Assembly (NCBI RefSeq): GCF_029227915.1
Contig: NC_079888.1
Location: forward strand, 13,437,001-13,501,000
DNA from: Hydractinia symbiolongicarpus
Taxonomy: Eukaryota > Cnidaria > Hydrozoa > Anthoathecata > Hydractiniidae
Direction of reading: 5' to 3'
Length of the DNA: 64,000 nt
The number at the start of each line of letters is the position of its first letter. The stretch's first letter is position 1. The notes beneath the pieces are model-generated. The model worked only from the letters and a program-made list of their open reading frames with translations, did no database searches and had not been told where the DNA came from. This document shows, piece after piece, positions 1-13,139 of the stretch. The position numbers were made by a program, and so were the translations under genes.

Positions 1-277
1 TTATTGTATCTCTCCTTATTTCTTCTTTGATTTCTCCTGATGCGTTTGTAAATGGATCTATAAAAACGCGCAAACTTTTATGTGGGGCGGAAGGCTGCGG
101 TGAGTTCAGGAATACATTAATTTTGTGCTGCAATTTCACTTTCGGATCTACATTGCACATCTTTTTCTGGCTTTCAGACGCGTTTTTCTTTACAACCATC
201 TTGGAAAAAATTACCGATGAAGATTTAATATGAATTGTATTTATTCTTAAATTCTTATTATTATTCTCTGTCGACAT
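1..277 (-). CDS. 5' end of an unrecognised gene, truncated by the window edge
   Basis: On the minus strand a frame opens at an ATG (275-277) directly preceded by an in-frame TAA and stays open for about 92 codons to the window edge. A second in-frame ATG at 197-199 has a good context (CCAAGATGG) and could be the real start, giving about 66 residues. The peptide is basic and polar, contains phrases such as NVFLNSPQPSAPHK and LRVFIDPFTNASG, and shows no signal peptide or membrane segment. I do not recognise the family. It lies head-to-tail downstream of NRF1, about 700 bp beyond the NRF1 stop. Open length, base composition richer in GC than the flanks and start context support a coding exon; the product is unknown. 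Confidence 0.45.
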   Translation of the reverse strand, partial: MSTENNNKNLRINTIHIKSSSVIFSKMVVKKNASESQKKMCNVDPKVKLQHKINVFLNSPQPSAPHKSLRVFIDPFTNASGEIKEEIRRDTI

Positions 278-974
278 TTAGGCCCGTTTCATTTAATATT
301 TACTTACTTTCTTCTAACTTTTTTTAAAAGTCTTTGTACACAAAACTCGAAAACCTTTCGGCAAAAGAAAATAAGAAACAGATATTTCTACCTTCTTAAT
401 GAAATATAATAATGCTAATTTAAAACACCATTCTGTTCCCAACCTTTTATACATTTTACGAAAACAAGGAAAAAAAATATCCTCATTGTTTGAAGTATAT
501 ATTTTTTCTTCTCTTTTTTTAAACATTTCATCGTCATTATTCGATAATTTAATATTTTGAAAAAACATAGGTTATGACATTTTTAACAGACATATTTAAA
601 ATTTAATATTTTTTTAACTAAGAAAGAATTGAATAAATGCAGAACAACATGCATCAAAATAATAAAATGCGTTTATATATTTGACACGTCTGGATGAAAG
701 AGAGGTGCTCAAATAAAACGAGTTCCTAACATTTCAGCCCAACCTTGATATAGGCACTCAGCAATTATCAACGTGAATACTGACGTACTGATAAAAAAGG
801 GATCTAAATAATTCTTTTTTTTTGCCGACGCGAACAAATTCGCATTCGAGGGAAGCCGAATTTCTTCAAGCAAACAAAATGAGCTCGTTATGTTTCCACA
901 CGATACGCTATTATAGTTGTCTAGAATACAGAAGGTACGACTGCCACCTGTCTGTCAAACTGTCCAACTGGATG

Positions 975-3881
975 TTATCTGTGATGAGCATGTTGCTGGT
1001 TAGACAACGTCGCAACTTCGACAGCCTGCGTTGCGGTGGGGACATTAGACGCATCTGAATGCTGGCTATCATTCACCGGATGCATCGGAACATCCATAGT
1101 TAATCCAGAGGAATTATCATTGGGTGGCTCCGCCGGCTGTGGTTGAGGCGGTTGAGATGCTAGCTGGAAATTTGAAAGAGACGATGTGGCAATGAATTGA
1201 ACACCACCACCGTTAGGTAAAGACACTGGAATCAAATTCGTGCCCTGTATCTGCATCATTGCAGCGGCTGCTTGCACCGGTATAGAGACGATTCCGGACG
1301 AATCTTGAACACCAACCAAAGCAGCTGCGGCTGATACTGCATCGCCTAATAATAACTGTCCATCGTGTAAACTCCCTTCACTTATCGAAGTTACGCAGTT
1401 ATGATCGTGCGTTAGCGCGCTGTGATCGATCGTATGATTGCCGTATATAACCTCGCCTAAAAACACCATAAGGGTTAAAAGAAACTAGGCTAGTGCAAAT
1501 AGGTAGAGAGGTTAAAGTAAGACACCAGGCTAGTACAAATAGGTAGAGAGGTTGTAAGTATAAGTACAAGTACATGTTATAAAGACAATGGGTGCAAACG
1601 AGCAGAACGCTGTTTACCTTTTTAATTAGAATTTTGCCTATACACGCTTTTTTCACAAAATTTTGACTGAGGCTCAATTTAGTTTTTATATTGATGTTGC
1701 TAACAAATTGCTTCGATTTAAAAAAGATTTTAGTCTAGTGTTCCCCATAAAAAGCTTGTATTTGGTATTTATGAGCCACGATTTTGCGTGAGAAAGGAAG
1801 TAAATGCTAGGCTATTTTTCGTTTTATTTCTGCAAAAGTATTGACCTCGGAATAGTAACTAAAAAAAAACTCCATGATTATCGCACAATAAGTAAGCAGA
1901 AAATCTTTTTTCTACTTATATGGACACTTTGCTGCCATTAAGGTTGACTCATTGAAAAAACACTGCACAGTAAATATATAACCCACTCACCCTGCGAGGC
2001 TGATGCGACCTCAGCAAGTGTTGCAACTGCTTGCGTCGCTTCAGAATGTGTGGCGGATTCAGATAAGGTGGTCACGGCTCCAGTGGCGTCAACTTGTATG
2101 ATGGATACCGTCCCGTCGGCGTTGTTTATTGTGTGAACTAAATGAGGATACTGCGAAGTAAAAACTTGAGTAGGTTGGTGGTGCTGTTCTAGATTATCGT
2201 CAACTGTTGAAAACGCATCTAAGAGTTCGTCGCGCCCGTGATACTGATAGCAATTTCGCACTACTTTTCTCAGAGCATTTGTCCACGATATTTTCTGCTT
2301 TTCTTCATCCGAACGCACATCACTTCGAACGTTTGCCCAAGGCACCTCTTCCGGCCACCACGGTGGTTTCGTATTATCACGACCCCAACCAGGCTTTCCA
2401 CGGCCGGTAGAATATTTCAACATGATTGGTATAAAAGCTCTGAGTTGTGCTTGTGTCATTTTGTCGACGGGTGTTGGGATACCTTCTATGACCTGTCAGT
2501 ACATAAGTGTAAGAGCATTTAAACTTTACTAGACTTTCTAATTCAGATTTTCTTACATCTGCAAAAATTTGCTGATGTGGTATGTTTTTTGCTTGCCTGC
2601 TTAGTTAACACGTCGGAATTCGCGTCAGTAATTGAGTGTGGTGATATGAATTAGAAAGGCTATATCATGACCTAATTTAGAATTTTTATATTTACTTTTG
2701 AATGACAAAAGAATCAAATAATTTCGTGGTTTTGAATGAAAATTTAAAAGAATCTGATGTAGTAACAATACTCACTAGTGGTGGCAGTTCGTGTACGTCA
2801 GGATTTGTGTGAGGGATTGATGGAGCTTGTTGCGCAAGAGCATTTTCTAAATCCTCCATGATAATATTTCGTCTATTTCTAACTATATTTTCAAGCGGAG
2901 CTGCACCAAAACACTTGAACGACGCTCCCATTTTACCTGGACAACACACAACGATGCAAGCTTGCTGGCCAACTCGGGTTGTATATTCCGTCAGAAGCTG
3001 TTTTAGTTTGCGTAACAACCGTGTAGCTTGTCGCTTTCTAATGGATGGATTTGTTTCAAAAGAGTAGTTTTTCTTGCGTTTTTTTCCAGTGATAATAGCT
3101 GCAGCCGCTGCCATTCCTAAAAAAGAGGAATTGTTAATACAAAAACTTTTAACAGTGGATTTCTAGCAATAAATAATGTTAACATGGTGATATTATGGAA
3201 GCGTTAAAAGAGGTGCACTCGAATTCAAGAGCAAGAGAAAATATATACCTATTGGACCAGCAGCAGCCAGTTGCGAAGTGACGTCATCTCCGACATCCTC
3301 AGCTACACCTATCAAAATACATCATACTCCGTAAAAAGGTGAATAAATAAATATTAAATCTGCCATGGTAAATAATAAAAAACCTACAGTATATAAACCA
3401 TTTCCAAATTAACATCGATCTTGTTATAAGACAATTTCTTTTGACTTTGCTTAAAATTTATTTTAATTAGAACCCACTATTTTATAGCGTGAAAATACTT
3501 TTCAGCAGATATCCTCATCATTTAGAAAATTACTTTTTTTAAATTTCTATAAAAGAAGTACCCCCATGTGTTTCTTAGAAGTTTTTGTTATATGCAAAAC
3601 ATTTGAAAACTTTTATTATTTTTTGTACTGATTATAATTTCCAGTTTCTATATCATGAAAACTCTGTTCTGATCAAAAACTAAAAAATTACCTGTTGTTG
3701 TCAGCAGATCTGCGTCATCGAATGTTGCTGATTCTGGCGAAGATGGATCATCTGACATGTCATCAGACATAGACCCTACGTGATGTGCCATTGATAATGC
3801 ATTTGTGTGTGTCACATCGGGATGGACTTGAACAGTGTGTGACATGTCTTCCAATTTGACAGCCTGCACATGTGTTTCCAT
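975..3881 (-). CDS. NRF1: Nuclear respiratory factor 1 (NRF1), complete coding sequence in five exons
   Basis: NRF1 is a nuclear homodimeric activator that binds GC-rich palindromes in promoters of mitochondrial, housekeeping and growth genes. Coding exons on the minus strand are 3881-3692, 3308-3249, 3116-2776, 2492-1991 and 1456-975. All junctions are GT-AG, phases agree, and the total is 1575 nt (524 aa; human 503). Visible landmarks: acidic N-terminus with DDPSSPES; Ala-rich linker; basic nuclear-localisation run GKKRKK at about residues 94-99; the NRF1 DNA-binding/dimerisation domain (about 100-300) with NPSIRKRQATRLLRKLK, EYTTRVGQQA, KCFGAAPLEN, STGRGKPGWG and PWANVRSDVR; then a Gln/Ala/Thr-rich activation region ending AVEVATL. 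The start ATG sits in GCCATGG and follows an acceptor-like TTTTGTAG, so a 5' UTR exon probably lies further upstream (above 3890). It was identified by direct family resemblance over its full length. Confidence 0.96.
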
Positions 3882-3899
3882 GGCAACTACAAAAAGAAA

Positions 3900-5160
3900 A
3901 GACAGTTGCTAGATAATTATTTCTGCTAGCCAATCAGAATCTTTGCTTATTCTGCTCCTCTGGAATATTTCACATAGTAGATATGAGCCTTAATACAGGT
4001 GTGACCTGATGCGCATGGCCAGTCTTTTTCCACAAGGATTGTGCATCCATTGGAATTTAGGGGGGGGGGGGATTTCGCCCCCTCTAACGTTTTTTTTTTT
4101 AATAACTCTTTATTGGTATGTTGTACGGCTATGAAATTTACTGAGTTTTAATATTTAATATTTATCTTAGACACCTTCATGCCAAATTTTTTAGGTCCCA
4201 TACCTTTCAATGGGCATGATATTGGCCATTACTCGAAACTACCCCTAAAAATTTCTATGAAATCTTTATAATGGGGAACATTTATTAACTCCTGTTAGGA
4301 TTACCCTTAGAACTTGAAACTTACAACACAACTTTGTTTTATTAAGAAGAATCACTTTGCATAATTTGGACACATGATTAACCCGATTTTGTCAGATGTT
4401 ACCCGATAATCGGAAAAAGCCAGATTTTCGGGTAATTTTGGGCAATATTTTATGCAATCCATGTAAAAACTGGAAATATGTTAAATAACTTTTATTTAGC
4501 TTTTAGAAACTTGCAGAATGCAAAAATTCGCTCTGAAACAAAAGTAATTAAATTTTAAGCAGATAGTGGCATTTTTAACAAATTTTAGACTTCTGATGCG
4601 ACACAGAAAATGTGCTGACGCAAGCAAAAATTAATTGCTGTCATTGTGTTCCTTTTATGACGTACTATAAGTGTGCCAAGTTTGATTCAATTTGAACAAC
4701 CCTATGAAAAGTTATTGAGGGGGGGTTTGCAACTGGTGTTACAGCTAGTTGCAAGATATTTTACCCTGTGTAAGGGGCAAACATGACCTACAAACACCAT
4801 ATTACTATTATTTTTCGAACTTTACTTTACAGTAAGTAAAATAATTTTATCTACTTCTATTATAGACTTGTTTTAACAAAATTAATAGACTATTTTGAAA
4901 CACGTTTAAACAAGTTTAAAAAATGGAACTTTAGTTTGTCAATGCACTTAACCCTCCTCCCCACCTCTTGTAGGCATTCATACACTATTGGTCTGAGCCC
5001 GTTCTTTCCTCTGTAAGTGCATGCTTTATGGATGATGCCCTCTAATTAGCAGCACATTAAATAAAAATTTGACTACTGACCATTAGACATCCAAAATGGC
5101 CGATTAAATTGAATTCCATATTAGTGTCACTGTGGTTGACTAATTTACTGGCTTTTTTTC
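3900..5160. other. Region upstream of NRF1, no gene seen
   Basis: This stretch is AT-rich with a G10 run near 4062 and a dispersed repeat (4090-4420, listed separately). It should contain the NRF1 upstream UTR exon and promoter, but I could not place either. No protein-coding exon is supported. Confidence 0.5.
4090..4420 (+). repeat. Dispersed repeat family, copy 1 (mate at 30740-31070, inverted)
   Basis: The segment containing CCATTACTCGAAACTACCC, the preceding TGCCAAATTTTTTAGG and the following CTTAGAACTTGAAACTTACAACA recurs, diverged and in opposite orientation, inside the first intron of the kinase gene. The match spans roughly 330 bp with indels. No ends or coding potential were recognised, so the class is unknown. 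Confidence 0.75.
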
Positions 5161-5164
5161 TTGA

Positions 5165-6690
5165 TACGAGTAACGAAAAAATAGCTCAGCTAACAACAAT
5201 AACAATTTCCAATATTTTTCTGACCTGAATTAAATAGTTAACGCCACACAATATAGTGATCTTTGGATAGGTTGAGGTATTTTGTCGCATATTCAAAGAT
5301 ACCGTACCGTTCATTGCGTAAATCCGAGATACTTCCTCTTTTAAGTGGAGTTTTACAAAAATCAAACATCTTTTTAATGGCTTCATCCTTAAATTCGATG
5401 GCCTCTGCAATAATTGCTGTCCACTCGTTTTAACTATTTTCAAAAACGCATCTCGTTCTTTCAAAATCTTTTAACACAATGTTTTAAAAAATAAATCAAT
5501 CATTGGTTTCTTCAACTTGTGCCAAAAATCTTTGAATTGTAAGAAGATCATGAAAATTCTTTCTTTTAATGCGGTTAAGTTGTTTTTTTGTTAGATCGAT
5601 ACAATCGTACACAAAAACAATCCACGTCTTCAGATTGAAACGATTTTGACAAAAGCACAGCAGGCGCAAGGATTTCTATGCTTAGGTAGGCCAATAACGG
5701 TATACGAGCCATAGTCCATTTTGTGTAACAGCCTTTAAATTTTGCTCCTTTCAATGACGAGTACGATTTGTCTTTCGCAAGGTTACCAAGATGTTGCATC
5801 TGCACTTGTCAATTATAACTTAAGTGCACAGACTTTGTGTGCTATCCATCTGGTTCCTCAAAAATAAAATAAATTAATTTCATGATCAATCTTGTTCCCA
5901 ATCCTCTATCACACAGAAAATAATTTAAAGTTTTGTGAAATGTTATACACATAAAAACTTACCAAAAGGCTTTTTTGGTTTACAGCCTACTTCCATGAAT
6001 TGCATATCCTCCTGGTATACTGCAAAAAGCTCTTTCGGCGTAATTTTTTAGGAGAACTTTTTATACAAATAATACATGTACATAATCAATTCGTCAACAT
6101 CTGTAAATAAAATTTTCCCAATACTATTCTTCAAAGCCAATTCCAAATGATGGGCTACGTATGCATCAGCTGAATGTCAACCATGGGTTTTCCCATTGCA
6201 GCATTGGCTTCACACCATCCTTTCTTCCACTGTTTACAGACGCCCCATCGGAACCGAAACCGACATCCCAATACCAATACGCTCAAGTGACTGCCCCATT
6301 GCATTAACAATTCCATGCAAGTGAGCAGTAACAAGATCAGCAAGATTTAAGTATAAAGTCTCTATTTTAATTTTGTCACTATTAGGAGGAGTAGGATCAA
6401 GCATAACCATAAAGAAAGCTTCTTTTTCAACTATCTTGGCATCACTGGATCCATCCATAAGAGTTCTGTAAAACTTTGATTTTTTTAACTTATACTGAAA
6501 TCTTAAGCTATGCTCTCAGCAATGTAATCAACTATTACGCCACCAGAACTGTCATTACAATAAGCTTCACCAAGTTCCACACCTTGTTTTTCTTCCAACA
6601 ACAGTATCGCTTTATACTTAGTTATCCAAAGTTCTTCCTCAAATTTCCAGGCTATTTAGTAGATTTTAGTTGTGGTGGATCACAGACCTA
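5165..6690 (-). pseudogene. Degenerate hAT-superfamily transposase
   Basis: Minus-strand reading frames join, across frameshifts and stops, into a protein of hAT transposase type, closest in style to ZNF862/KIAA1586-like members. In protein order: a segment with GVELGEAYCNDSSGG and YIAESIA then a TAA (about 6650-6500); KFYRTLMDGSSDAKIVEKEA (about 6480-6415), matching the first catalytic Asp block; AHLHGIVNAMGQSLE; after a frameshift FGSDGASVNSGRKDGVKP (about 6240); after another shift AYVAHHLELALKNSIGKILF (about 6165-6100); then KGAKFKGCYTKWTMARIPLL and EILAPAVLLSKSFQSEDVD (5805-5580); and a C-terminal stretch at 5560-5186. At least two nonsense codons and several frameshifts make it nonfunctional. 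Terminal repeats were not found. The LINE at 6.7 kb abuts its N-terminal side and may have inserted into it. Confidence 0.8.
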
Positions 6691-9600
6691 AAAATTTGGG
6701 GTGTGATTCCTTAACCGCTATACACTACACAGAACCTGCTCAATTGGCATGGGAAACAAAGAAGGCATAGTTGATAAACATTATCGGACCCTGAACTGGG
6801 ATTTAATGTAAATATGAAGTTGTAAAACAGGATGAGTCAACCATGTCACTATTTTTTAATCCTCTTGTTCTATTTTTTAATCCTCTTGTCAGGGGACATC
6901 TGCCTCAACCCAGGTCCTGTTAAGTATCCCTGTTCTTCATGCTTAAAACCTGTGGCAAAAACACACAAAGCACTTTCCTGTGACAAGTGTGGATTATGGG
7001 CTCATAAAAAATGTGAGCGTATTTCTGATAAAAAATATCAACAATTTATGAAGACTCCTGAAGATAAACTGTTTTTCGTTTGCAGTCCCTGTCTTTCTCG
7101 TAATTTGCCCTTTGCTAATGAGGAGTCATTTGGTGACAAAATTCCGGACAACATCAATATTACTATTGATGAAAACTTTGATTTTGAGGCAATCAGAAAT
7201 GGGAAGGGCTTAAAAATGGCCCATCTCAACATTAATGGTCTGTCATCAAAACTAGACTATGTTAAACTTCTGCTACATCAAACAAAACTTGATGTATTCT
7301 CCATCTGTGAAACCAAAATTGATGACACCATCACTGACAATGACGTTAAAATTGATGGCTATGTTTGTTATAGGAATGATCGGAATAGACGAGGTGGGGG
7401 TGTTCTAATTTTTGTTAATGAAAACTTGGATAGCCACCTTTTGAAACACCTTTACTTCGAAAATGTTGAATCACTATGGGTGAAAGTGTGCCTGAAAAAA
7501 ACTAAACCTATTTACGTGTGTGGGGTTTACAGGCCACCTGGAGGTAGTGATTTGCAGAGTACCGAAAACCTGTGTACTCATTTTAAACAGTGTTTTAACA
7601 AGCTCCCAAAAGAAAAAGAAGTTTTTATCTTGGGAGATTTTAACTGTAACATGCTTTCAAAATATGCTCTTTCCTCCAAAATAAAGGAATTATGCTCCAC
7701 TCTTTTCCTAAAACAACATATTACGGAGCCAACTCGTGTTACTGAAAATAGTAGCACTCTTATAGACTTGATACTTTCTAACAGTTCTTGTATTTCTAAA
7801 ACTGGTGTCATGGATTTAGGCATCAGTGATCACAATTTAGTTTATGTGATCAGAAAATTCAAAAGGCCAAAATTTGAACCTAAAACATGCAAGGTTCGTA
7901 GCTACAAGAACTTCAGTAAAGAGGCTTTTCTGAAGGACCTCAGGAATTTAGACTGGTCATATTTTAATAATTATGATGACCTTGATGAAGCATGTGAGAA
8001 ACTGAATAAAAATGTTAAAACAGTGGCTGACAAACAAGCCCCTTTCAAAACACATAGATTTTCTGGCCGTGTTGAGGCATGGGTCACTGATGAATTAATA
8101 ATAGCCATCAAAGAAAGAGACTTCTTGAAACGGAAAGCATCAAAAACAAAATCCATCATAGACTGGGAAGCTTTCAAACAAAAAAGGAACCAGGTAATAG
8201 GTCTCAAAAATCGACTCAAAAACGAGTACTATAATGACGTTTTGCAGGACTTTCAAAAACGGCCAAAACAACTTTGGAAAACCCTAAAAAAACTGGTTCC
8301 TGATAAGTCAGGCAATACTACCTCGATAAAACGAGTAGTCCAAAACGATGGTACAGAAACTTCTCACCCAAAAGAAATTTCCAACACATTCAATTCATTT
8401 TTTGTCGGTGTTGGTGCCAAACTAGCCTCTAAATTTTCTTCTGACACTACTAATGTTAATCCACCTGTTAGCGGACACGATTTTCGGTGGGCTCGTATTG
8501 AGACCAAAAGTGTCGAAAAAATAATTAGTTCACTAAAACTTAATAAAGCTACAGGCTTGGACGGAATTGGTTCACGACTGCTAAAAGCAGGTTCGTCAGT
8601 TTTAAGTATTTATTTATCAAGTCTTTTCAACAAATCTTTATTTACTGGTTATGTACCTAAATGTTGGAAGACTAAAAGGGTTTCGCCTATTTTTAAAAGT
8701 GGCAATAAAACAGATCCTACTAATTATCGGCCTATCTCCATTTTGCCAATTCCTATGAAAATTTTTGAAAAGTTAGTGCATGAGCAAATGTCTCATTTTA
8801 TTTCTGAGCACAACTTCCTGAATGACAGACAGTCCGGATTTCGAAAACTCTTTTCCACAGAAACTGCAGTAGTCGATGTCTCTGATTTTATTCTTACTGA
8901 GCTCGACCAACATAACTTTGTTTGTGCTGTGCTCATTGACCTTAAAAAAGCTTTTGACACTGTTGATCATAAAATTTTGTTAAAAAAACTATGGTGTTTT
9001 GGCATCAGAGATGCTGCCTTTGACTGGTTCGAGTCCTACTTAACGGGCCGAATGCAGCTGACTCTTGTAAACGACACAGGATCAGATCTGCTTCATGAAG
9101 ACGCTTTTGGGGTGCCGCAGGGATCTGTGTTGGGGCCCCTGCTCTTTCTTTTGTATATTGATGACTTAAAATCTGTCATCAATTCAAACTACCACCATCT
9201 ATATGCAGATGATACAATAATTATTTCGTCTCATAAAAACTTGGATACCCTTGTCTCCCAGGTCGAGTTAGAACTTTCGCAAATCGACCTCTGGCTGAAT
9301 AATAACAAAATGACTATTAATACGGACAAAACTGAAACAATCTTTTTCGGCAACCACAGCCAGTTAAAAAAAGTTGAGAACAAAACTATCAACTATATGG
9401 GTATTCCTTTGAAGAGGAGCTAAAAAGTTAAATATCTTGGGGTAACATTTGATCAAAAAATGCAATGGGAAAAGCACATTAATGACATAAATAGAAAAAT
9501 ACTAATTAAATATTCTAAAATTAGAACCATTGCATCCTGTTTAACACCTCACACAAAAAACCTTTTAATTAATGCACTTGTCATGCCATATTTCCACTAC

Positions 9601-10201
9601 TGCTCCTCGGCATGGGCTTGTGCCACCCAAGGTAGATTGGGAAAACTAGAAAAACGATTAAAATGTGTCCGTACCTTTCTTGGGAAAGAGAGGGAATATT
9701 CAATGAATAATTTACTCATCAAAAACGATGCCATATTAGTTTTCAAAGCCATGAATCACATTGCTCCTGATTACATGCGCTCAAAATTCCTTTTGACAAA
9801 AAACTGTCATAATCATCAAACGAGAGGAGCTTCAAAAAACAGGTTCACACTTCCCTTGGTCAACACGGAATTTGGCAAAAAAGCCTTCCCATTTAGAGCT
9901 GCAAAAGTGTGGAATAATCTTCCAGACCAAGTGACCTGTGATGGAAGTCTGCTTTCGTTTAAGACTTCCATCTCGAATGTATTTGGCAAATTCTAATGGA
10001 GATCACTTTTTAACTTTTTAATTTTTGTTTTTTATTCTTTTTCTTTTCAATTTTCACAGATTATAAATGTTACTATGTTTGATTGAGCTGCGGCAGTCTA
10101 AGGTTTATCATTTTTTGTTTCTTTTTTGTTCTAGTGGCCTCCCAGTGGAAACAATCCACTAACTATAGGTTTTTGTGATTTTCTGGGCTAGCCACTTTAA
10201 A

Positions 10202-10235
<34 letters not shown>

Positions 10236-10236
10236 C
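6691..10236 (+). mobile_element. Non-LTR retrotransposon, CR1/L2-like, near full length
   Basis: The element has a single long pol-type ORF (6832-9996, one internal stop), a short 3' UTR and a terminal (TTA)n microsatellite at 10206-10235. Such short 3' repeats are typical of the CR1/L2/Rex group, which prime on microsatellite-like tails. Domain order PHD, APE endonuclease, reverse transcriptase supports the assignment. The 5' boundary is uncertain: about 140 bp separate the ORF from recognisable hAT sequence. No separate ORF1 is present, so the copy may be 5' truncated. Target-site duplications could not be identified with confidence. Confidence 0.9.
6832..9996 (+). pseudogene. LINE ORF: 2A-like peptide, PHD finger, APE endonuclease, reverse transcriptase; one nonsense codon
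   Basis: The frame starts at ATG 6832 (in-frame TAA nine bases before it) and ends at TAA 9994-9996, about 1053 sense codons, broken only by a TAA at 9421-9423. Residues 7-19 form a hydrophobic stretch followed by SGDICLNPGP (20-29), a 2A-like ribosome-skipping motif. A Cys4-His-Cys3 PHD-type finger follows (C34, C37, C50, C53, H58, C61, C84, C87). The AP-endonuclease domain (about 125-345) shows HLNINGLSSKLD, ICETK, LGDFNCN and SDHN. The reverse transcriptase (about 560-830) shows KATGLDG, NYRPISILP, LIDLKKAFDTVDH, GVPQGSVLGPLL and the catalytic YADD at 791. After the stop the same frame continues with KYLGVTFD and a C-terminal region ending NVFGKF. Codons are intact elsewhere, so the copy is young or the stop is a single recent mutation. 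Confidence 0.93.
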
Positions 10237-12880
10237 AAGCAATCTTTGACAGTCTAATAAAACACAAGGTAGCCAACACGCTGAAAACATTGGATATATG
10301 AGGTCAAGGTGTCATAAATACTATATATCAAGTTTATCATATTCAACTAATTTTCCAGAACCACTTCCTGCATCACTTGAAAATACTTGTCTCATTTTTT
10401 TCATCTTCTCCGTATCTCATATTGTTAGCTATCATTGTAGGTTTTTCTAGTTAAAAAGATCAATGTACTTTCTTTATACTACTTAGGTTTATTAACATAA
10501 AGTCCTGATTGTTTTATGTCATATCAACCTTGTATTTCTTCGAGGAATTTATAAGCTGCTACACAAGGTGGGGGTATGCAATTTTAATCTGTATATTCTT
10601 ATTTTTGTATATAGTCATTTATTAAATACCAAACAAACCTATATTATTATGAAACTAGGCCATGACTTTAGATAAGGCAGACATCACAAATATCTGTTGT
10701 TAGAGTCATTTGAGCACCAAAAATAAAGTTAGTTGGTCGGTCGGTGAATAATAACTCAAAAATACGAAATATTGTATCCAACCATCCAGCCATTAACGTG
10801 TGCCATTGAATATTTAATGATAACTTTGGCACTTCGTTTCAATAGAGTTTCCGCGCGCCATTTTCAACTAGTTATCACAACCATTTTAGCAAAGCACAAC
10901 AATAATGATGGGTAATGGCTGTGGGAAGACAACAAGCGTATAATATTTTTCTGTCATTTTAGTTTTTCGACTCAGTATATCAAAAATTTCGATCAAAAAT
11001 TAGGGTCGGTTGGGTGACTATAACACCAAATATCTGTGACATCCACCTTACCCCTTCTAATTTTAATTTTACAATTAAAGTAACCTACATTACCAATGCA
11101 TAGGTTGTGTGTAGGTCGCCCGTAAAAACAATGCATTGCAATCACGTCCGTTAGGATTAGGATACTTCTGTTGGTTACATTGGTTACTAGGTTACTTTTG
11201 TAGGAAATCCATATGGTCATAATGAGGTTGTTAAATGCTTCCGTTTTTATGGGAATGCAGGTCCATTTGAGACAAGTCACCAATTATTGCAACCATTTTA
11301 ATCATAAAATAGACTTTACAAATAATTCCAATGGATCTCACGTTGGAAAAAACGAAGAACGTTCCTACTGCAAGAAAATAGCTGTTATTTTAGCTGAATT
11401 AAACCAAAAAAACAATTTACCTCATGTTTGACATTTATGTACAGGAAAGATGATACTCTTCCACAGACATAAAAGAATTAAAATAGGGCCACGCCATTAT
11501 TTAATTGAAAGAAATCTCTTAAAAATGTTAAAAAACATTCTCCGTTATTGCTCACGATGTGACCATGTGGAAGCAGTAATGTGAACTTACTATGTATGGT
11601 ATGTTGTTGTTTTGGCAAATATGCGCGAAGTTCCAAATTTTCTTGCGTTGAATATCTTTGAGCTTGCTCAATGCGAACGAACCTTCCTGAGCATGTGCGG
11701 GTGGAACTGAAACAAAGTGACGATTAGCGCACGTTGTGGTTTCACGAACTGAGAAATAAGTATAATGTACAAATTAGCTTTGTTTGTAGCGTGTGTGAAC
11801 TTCTAATGCTTATGTTTAAGCTTAATTTGGGACATTATCATAATGAAGGAAGGTCAATCAACATAATTTTACTCTTACTATATTCGTCAACTTATATAAC
11901 ATGACCTTTATTCTATATATGTGTTCTGAACAAGGAATTTTTAATAGAATTAGGAAACTATTATAATTAGTTTCGTGAACATAGAAAGCAACTTTACCCC
12001 TTCGCGTAACATTTTCATAATGGCTTCCGCCGTAGCGGACAAGGGTATAAATTGGTGTAAACAGTATAAACAAAGCCAAGACCTAATATGCATAGCTACA
12101 CTGCGTGTTTAAATGATTCATTGCTTAGTAATAAGCTAATGCTGAGTTAGCTAATGATTCACTAAGTTACGACTCATACTTATTTCTCAGCTAATAAAAC
12201 ATTTACTTTCCCTCTGACACAATTAAAATGTTCATAAAGTTGTCCCACAAGGAGCAGAATGATTTATGAAGTCAGGAACAGGTACATCTAGATATCATTG
12301 AGACAACAACTGGTGTGTTGTGATCCTGAATCTAAATGAGAAAACAGCAATCTTAATCTGTGAAAAGGTTGCTATCTCATGAGTTGAGTCTCAATTTACC
12401 AATTTACCTCTACCTCCTTGCTATTAAGATGCATTTTCTGCTCTTTCTGTTTTGTATTTCATTTTTTGTTTTTCAGCTATATTTCTAGTAGCATACAAAG
12501 CAGCGTCAAGTTCTATAATAAGTTTGCCAACATTTATAAAACTTATATACCTAAAATACTTAGCTAGCTAGCTAGCTAATGATTTTGCTGTTATATTTTT
12601 TACTTAAAACATGACTAACTTGGATTATGTTACCTTATCTACCCTCTGGCTATTGCTGAAGCTATTCACTACTGCTAAGTTTGGTAAATTTGCCAGCAGG
12701 TCACATGCGAGATCTAAGGATCAAAATCTTACCTGGTGAACTTATACAACTGCGACACAATGTTAGTCGTCCCACTTGCAACATGGCATATACTTCAACA
12801 TAGCATGTAGTGAAGGCTTAAAGCAAGATTCACAAGTGTGGCAGAGCCACCAGCAACATTGCATAGTGGTTGTATAAGTT
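10237..12880. other. Intergenic, no gene seen
   Basis: AT-rich sequence with no exon, RNA gene or recognisable transposon end. A short TAGC repeat (TAGCTAGCTAGCTAGC) lies near 12562. Short open frames here (for example 11213-11431) have no domain, splice context or family resemblance. Confidence 0.5.
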
Positions 12881-12885
12881 CAGCA

Positions 12886-13129
<244 letters not shown>

Positions 13130-13139
13130 CTAATCGCAT

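Noticed and set aside
314-568. 84-codon minus-strand frame downstream of NRF1
   Set aside because: AT-rich, Lys/Phe-rich, no domain and no splice context; more likely UTR or intergenic.
12555-12580. TAGCTAGCTAGCTAGC short repeat
   Set aside because: Too short to call more than a simple repeat.
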